The notes under the pieces were generated by a model. It did not search any database. It worked only from the letters and a program-made list of their open reading frames with translations, and had not been told where the DNA came from. Shown piece by piece: positions 60,317 to 64,000 of a DNA stretch of 64,000 nucleotides (positions within the stretch are counted from its first letter, which is position 1; the number at the start of each line of letters is the position of its first letter). Both the position numbers and the translations under genes were made by a program. Source of the DNA: Mycolicibacterium lutetiense (GTDB taxonomy: Bacteria; Actinomycetota; Actinomycetes; Mycobacteriales; Mycobacteriaceae); contig NZ_JAGIOP010000002.1 in the NCBI RefSeq assembly GCF_017876775.1, positions 310,001-374,000 of the forward strand, in the 5' to 3' direction.

Positions 60317-62002
60317 TTATCCCAGGATCGCCCGTGCGGCGCGCTCTGCGATCAGCATGACCGGCGCGTTGGTGTTACCGGAAGTGATGGTGGGCATCGC
60401 CGACGCATCGGCCACACGAAGGCCGGCGACGCGGTACACGCGACAGTCGGTGTCGAGCACCGTGGCGGCCGACCGCGGAAGACCTTGGGCGTCAAAGGTT
60501 CCCATCGCGCAGGTGCCCACCGGGTGGAAGATGGTGGTCCCGAGTTCACGGGCCGCCTGCTGCAGGTCCTCGTCACTGACCAGCTGGGGGCCGGGAAGCA
60601 ACTCTTCCGGGCAGTAGGGGGCCAGGGACGGCGCTGCCATGATCTGCCGCGTCATCCGGAGGCCGCGCACAGCGATTTGACGATCGGTGTCCGTGGACAG
60701 GTAGTTGCAGGAAATCTTGGGGTAAGTCAGCGGATCTGAATCGGCCATGCGCACATGGCCACGCGAGCTGGGACGCAGATTGCACACCGAGGGAGTGATC
60801 GCGCCGAAAGGGTGCAGAGATTCGCCGAACTTCGGCAAGGACAAGGGCTGCACATGCCACTCCATATCGGGACTGGCCACCGCGGGGTCACTCTTGGCGA
60901 AGGCCCCCAGTGTGGAGGGCGGCATGGTCATCGGCCCTGAACGGAGCAACAGGTACTGAAGTCCCATGCCGGCCCGGGTAATCCAATTGCGGTACAGCGT
61001 GTTGACAGTCGGGGCGCCCTGGATGCGGTAGACGGTTCGCAGCTGCAGGTGGTCCTGGAGGTTTTCACCCACTCCCGGCAGGTCGACGGCCACCGGCACG
61101 TGATGCTGGGTAAGCAACTCGGCTGGGCCCAGACCCGAGACCTGCATGAGATGGGGTGAACCGATCGCTCCGGCGGTCAGGATCACCTCCCGGTGGGCGC
61201 GGACGTCGACGACTTGGCCATCTTTGAGGAGTCGCACGCCGGTGGCTCGGCGCTGAGCCGTCGTCCAGGCTCCGCGACGCTGATCCTCGCGCACCTGGTC
61301 GTCCATCAGCAGTCGCACGGCCTGCGTCTGGGTGTAGACGGTGAGATTGGACCGGTGGGCGACGGGATGCAGAAACGCATCGGCCATCGACCAGCGACGG
61401 CCACGCCGTTGGTTGACGTGAAAGTACGCACTGCCGGCGTTGTCGCCCCGGTTGAACTCGTCGATCGGGGCGATGCCCACCTGGGCAGCGGCGGCCTGCC
61501 ATGCATCCAAGATCTTCCAGCGCACCCGCGGCCGCTCCACGCGGATCTCACCACCGGCGCCGTGCCAGTCGTCGGCTCCGCCGAAGTAGTCTTCCAACTT
61601 CTTGTAGATCGCCAGTGTGTCGCCGGCGCTGTCCGGGCCACCCCAAAGCCATCGGTCGTCACCGGTGGCCTGCGCCCACAGGTCGTAATCGCTTGCCTGA
61701 CCGCGCATGTGGATCATGGCGTTGATCGACGAGCAGCCGCCGATCACGCGGCCCCGCGCGTAGTGGATGCTGCGGCCGGCCAGACCTGGGTCGGCCTCGG
61801 TCGTGAAGCACCAGTCGGTGCGGGGGTTGGCAATGGTGTACAGATAGCCCACCGGCACCTTGATCCAGAACCAGTTGTCATTTCCGCCGGCCTCAATCAA
61901 GAGCACACGGTGGCCAGGGTTGGCGCTGAGCCTGTTGGCGAGCAGGCAGCCCGCACTGCCTGCCCCCACGATGATGAAGTCAAATTCGGCGACGGGGCTC
62001 AT
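60317..62002 (-). CDS. GMC-family FAD oxidoreductase (choline dehydrogenase-like)
   Basis: This 561-residue flavoenzyme has the FAD motif IIVGAGSAGCLLANRL (10-25), IEAGG, the PROSITE GMC pattern GRVIGGCSSINAMIHMRG (about 84-101), LTAGAIGSPHLMQVSGLGP and a C-terminal FHPVGTCAMG with catalytic His and NTNAPVMLIAERAA. It oxidises an alcohol, substrate unknown. It lies divergent from the mini-zincin gene with a 200-base gap. Confidence 0.92.
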   Translation of the reverse strand: MSPVAEFDFIIVGAGSAGCLLANRLSANPGHRVLLIEAGGNDNWFWIKVPVGYLYTIANPRTDWCFTTEADPGLAGRSIHYARGRVIGGCSSINAMIHMRGQASDYDLWAQATGDDRWLWGGPDSAGDTLAIYKKLEDYFGGADDWHGAGGEIRVERPRVRWKILDAWQAAAAQVGIAPIDEFNRGDNAGSAYFHVNQRRGRRWSMADAFLHPVAHRSNLTVYTQTQAVRLLMDDQVREDQRRGAWTTAQRRATGVRLLKDGQVVDVRAHREVILTAGAIGSPHLMQVSGLGPAELLTQHHVPVAVDLPGVGENLQDHLQLRTVYRIQGAPTVNTLYRNWITRAGMGLQYLLLRSGPMTMPPSTLGAFAKSDPAVASPDMEWHVQPLSLPKFGESLHPFGAITPSVCNLRPSSRGHVRMADSDPLTYPKISCNYLSTDTDRQIAVRGLRMTRQIMAAPSLAPYCPEELLPGPQLVSDEDLQQAARELGTTIFHPVGTCAMGTFDAQGLPRSAATVLDTDCRVYRVAGLRVADASAMPTITSGNTNAPVMLIAERAARAILG

Positions 62003-62203
62003 TGCGGCAACGTTCCTCCATGGCGTCGGATGCGAGTCCTAGTGTGCGCGATGACCGCTCGGTATGTTCTGTCGACACGTGTTCGCACGTCTGCTGCGCC
62101 GCGGCGGCGTGTAGCGCAAGGCGATGTCGGCGGGTCGGCAGGATCACCCAGGATGGAACACCGTCCCAACCGTCGGCGTCCTAGGGCCGCCGATTCTGGC
62201 ACC

Positions 62204-62575
62204 ATGGCGGAGATGGATACCGTCTCGAGTCCGGGTCCGAGGGATCCGTTCGACGAGGGGATTGCCGACGCGCTCAGCTCGCTGCCGGCCAACCTTCGTG
62301 CGGCGATGAGCAACGTCGAGATCGTCGTAGAGGACGAGCCTCCGGACGGGCAACCACTGCTCGGCTTGTACCGCGGCGTGCCGCTGCCCCAAAGGACCAG
62401 CAACTACAGCGGAGCGCTGCCCGACAAGATCAGCATCTTCGCCGGGCCGCTCACCCGACTCGCGGCCGGCGACACCGATCGTCTACGTCGCCGGGTCACG
62501 CACGTCACGCTCCACGAGATCGCGCATCACTTCGGCATCAGCGACGAGCGGCTGATCGAGCTCGACCGCTACTGA
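62204..62575 (+). CDS. Small metallopeptidase-family (mini-zincin) protein
   Basis: This protein of about 123 residues has the zinc-protease motif HEIAHHFGISDERL near the C-terminus (about 106-119), preceded by VEIVVEDEPP, LGLYRGVPLP and DKISIFAGPL. This matches a widespread actinobacterial metallopeptidase family (PF06262 type). The biological substrate is unknown. The start is ATG 62204; ATG 62213 is close by. Confidence 0.88.
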   Translation: MAEMDTVSSPGPRDPFDEGIADALSSLPANLRAAMSNVEIVVEDEPPDGQPLLGLYRGVPLPQRTSNYSGALPDKISIFAGPLTRLAAGDTDRLRRRVTHVTLHEIAHHFGISDERLIELDRY

Positions 62576-62632
62576 CGCGGCACCCAGACGAGGGTCTGTC
62601 CCGGCACCGCGCGTGTCAGTTGCGTCGCGGTG

Positions 62633-63790
62633 TCACAGCGCGTCGTACACCGCAGCGACGAGCCGATAGGCACGGCGATCGCCGGCCAGCCAGTCGCGGC
62701 GCAGATTGGGCACGAAGGCAAAAGCGACCTTGTGTTCGAGATCCGCCAGTCCCACCGAGCCGCCGGCGCCCGGATGGCCGAAGGCCGTCCTCTGCGCATG
62801 TTCGGGCACCACGAAGTTCTGTGACGGCAGCATGTAGCCGAGGCCGAATGCGCTTTCCAAACGCAGCACCCGGTCGCGGCCGCGCACGCGTTCTGTGATC
62901 GCTTCCCGCAGGGGACCGGGGGCGACCAGGGTTCCGCCGATCAGGTCGCCATAGAATTTGGCCAGATCGCGAGCGGTGGTGACCAGGCCAGACGCGGGCC
63001 ATCCGGCCGCCAATACTTCTGGATCATTATATGCTGCAACGGGATTCGATGATGCCCGAATGAACAGCGATTCTGGATCGGCGAACGCGGCGACCATGTC
63101 GGCGACTGTGTCCTCCGGTATCGGCGGCGCGTTCTCAGCGCTCCAGACACGCTGCTCGGGCGGTGGCGAACTGATCCGGGCAGCCTCGCGCACCGCCGCA
63201 CCGGAAGCTCCGATGTGCAGCCGATCGCCCAAGTGGCGCCGGGCGAACTCGCCGACTGTCATGCCGGTGTGGCGGCGCACGAATTCGCCGACCAACCATC
63301 CGAAAGTCAAAGCGTGATAACCATGTTCGGTCCCTGGCTGCCAGAGCGGGCGTTGGCGCGCCAACAGGTCGGCCATCGCCGTGGGATCCGCGGCCTGGGC
63401 CACCGAAACCGGGCGCTCCAATACGGGCAACCCGGCCCGGTGCGCCATCAGGTCGCTCAGGGTGATCTCGTGCTTGCCGTGTTGTGCGAATTCCGGCCAC
63501 CAGGCGCTCACCGGTTCCTCGACGTCGTGGCCGCATTGCTGGGCGACCATGAGGGCCGCGGTCGCCGTGACGCCCTTGGTGCAGGAAAAGGTCGGACAAG
63601 CGGTGTCGCGAGTCCATGGACGTCCGGTCCGTCTGTCGGCGATGCCTCCCCACAGGTCCACCACCGCACGCCCGTCGACGAATACCGCCACCGCGGCGCC
63701 GAGGTCGTCGCCGTCGGCTAAACCTGCTTCAAAGACGGCTTTCACTTCCGCAAACGCGGGGTCAGCGTGCCCCGCCGCCGAACTGGACAT
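62633..63790 (-). CDS. Serine hydrolase of the beta-lactamase/esterase family
   Basis: This protein of about 385 residues has a class C beta-lactamase-like fold. The catalytic SxxK is in TFSCTKGVTATAAL, the Tyr-containing motif lies at GYHALTFGWLVGEF and a late AFGHPGAGGSVGL replaces the KTG motif. This matches mycobacterial lipase/esterase members (EstB/LipE-like). It may hydrolyse lipid esters. The start at ATG 63790 is set by the KstR-type box 10 bases upstream; an in-frame start at 63841 would place that box inside the gene. Confidence 0.87.
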   Translation of the reverse strand: MSSSAAGHADPAFAEVKAVFEAGLADGDDLGAAVAVFVDGRAVVDLWGGIADRRTGRPWTRDTACPTFSCTKGVTATAALMVAQQCGHDVEEPVSAWWPEFAQHGKHEITLSDLMAHRAGLPVLERPVSVAQAADPTAMADLLARQRPLWQPGTEHGYHALTFGWLVGEFVRRHTGMTVGEFARRHLGDRLHIGASGAAVREAARISSPPPEQRVWSAENAPPIPEDTVADMVAAFADPESLFIRASSNPVAAYNDPEVLAAGWPASGLVTTARDLAKFYGDLIGGTLVAPGPLREAITERVRGRDRVLRLESAFGLGYMLPSQNFVVPEHAQRTAFGHPGAGGSVGLADLEHKVAFAFVPNLRRDWLAGDRRAYRLVAAVYDAL

Positions 63791-63799
63791 AAACCGAAT

Positions 63800-63813
63800 T
63801 AGAACACGTTCTA
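63800..63813 (-). promoter_or_regulatory. KstR-type operator
   Basis: TAGAAC-AC-GTTCTA is a perfect 6-bp inverted repeat with 2-base centre and fits the KstR consensus TNNAACNNGTTNNA at every fixed base. It lies 10 bases upstream of the serine hydrolase ATG, where a repressor would block its promoter or early transcription. KstR is the cholesterol-catabolism repressor of mycobacteria. Confidence 0.65.
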
Positions 63814-63866
63814 GTACTGGTCGAGTGCGGATCCCGGACACTGCGGAAAAGTGATCTGGCCGCTTC

Positions 63867-64000
63867 TCATCCCGTAGATCGGCGTTGTGCGAAGCGGATC
63901 GTCACCAGTGGCACCGGCCTGTCGATCGTCGCCTGGAACTCGGCCAGCAGTCGGTTGTTTCGCCGCACCCAATCGGCGAACTCGTCGTACTCGGCACCGG
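63867..64000 (-). CDS. C-terminal end of an unidentified gene, cut by the window edge
   Basis: The minus-strand frame runs from the right edge to TGA 63867-63869, giving 43 residues including EYDEFADWVRRNNRLL and PVPLVTIRFAQRR. It is protein-like, with typical codon use. Too little is visible to identify the family. It ends about 50 bases upstream of the KstR-type box of the downstream hydrolase. Confidence 0.5.
   Translation of the reverse strand, partial: GAEYDEFADWVRRNNRLLAEFQATIDRPVPLVTIRFAQRRSTG

Noticed and set aside
61193..62203. A frame joining antisense GMC sequence to the mini-zincin
   Set aside because: Only 62204-62575 shows family motifs; the remainder is antisense to the GMC oxidoreductase.

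Overview
The window is a GC-rich actinobacterial chromosome segment, and its gene content points to a fast-growing member of the Mycobacteriaceae (Mycobacterium/Mycolicibacterium). The evidence is a fatty-acyl-AMP ligase, a TIGR03617-type F420-dependent oxidoreductase, a resuscitation-promoting factor, a mycothiol-linked maleylpyruvate isomerase-family protein, a cutinase remnant, a CmtR-like metal sensor, a candidate KstR box and many leaderless or GTG starts. There is no rRNA, tRNA, CRISPR array, transposase or prophage block. The species cannot be named from the sequence alone.

Region 1 (1-15035) is the most coherent block: a tellurium-resistance (Ter) type stress-response island. A minus-strand operon (8638 down to about 1) encodes, in order, a coiled-coil protein, a CitE/HpcH-like TIM-barrel lyase, two different phosphoribosyltransferase-family proteins, a HAD phosphatase and two TerD-domain fusions. 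Most junctions are 4-base ATGA/GTGA overlaps. Diverging from it is a plus-strand set: TerD, a TerC-superfamily DUF475 membrane protein and a TerA-like TerD paralogue. A convergent operon of three AIM24-family proteins, an Excalibur lipoprotein, a decayed HNH fragment and TerB follow. The lyase, phosphoribosyltransferase and HAD genes match the nucleoside-like-metabolite module proposed for Ter systems, but its usual ATP-grasp partner is not visible here.

Region 2 (15.1-30.6 kb) is metabolic and regulatory: an acyl-CoA synthetase, a DUF899 protein, a leaderless ArsR/SRPBCC pair with two matching operators, a fatty-acyl-AMP ligase next to cyanase, a zinc alcohol dehydrogenase, a secreted esterase, a ThrE exporter, an ECF42 sigma factor with its DGPF partner and a candidate cognate promoter, two FAD oxidoreductases and a GT87 glycosyltransferase divergent from a TetR regulator.

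Region 3 (30.6-45 kb) holds cell-envelope and stress genes: a proline-rich secreted protein, a TIGR01777 protein, a thioesterase, methyltransferases, an FKBP lipoprotein, an unusual triple-LysM esterase fusion, an Rpf, an HtrA protease with a possible MprA box, a CmtR-like sensor and a hemerythrin. Region 4 (45-54.5 kb) mixes secreted proteins with three gene remnants (DinB-like, cutinase, VapC) and several strong inverted repeats.

Region 5 (54.5-64 kb) carries a two-gene cassette of an AbrB-like protein and a nucleotide-cyclase-like palm-domain protein behind a triple TACCCA repeat, an IclR/TauD divergent pair with a clear dyad, a DHFR-like reductase, a VanW protein, a GMC oxidoreductase, a mini-zincin and a serine hydrolase preceded by a KstR-type box. 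The window ends inside an unidentified gene.
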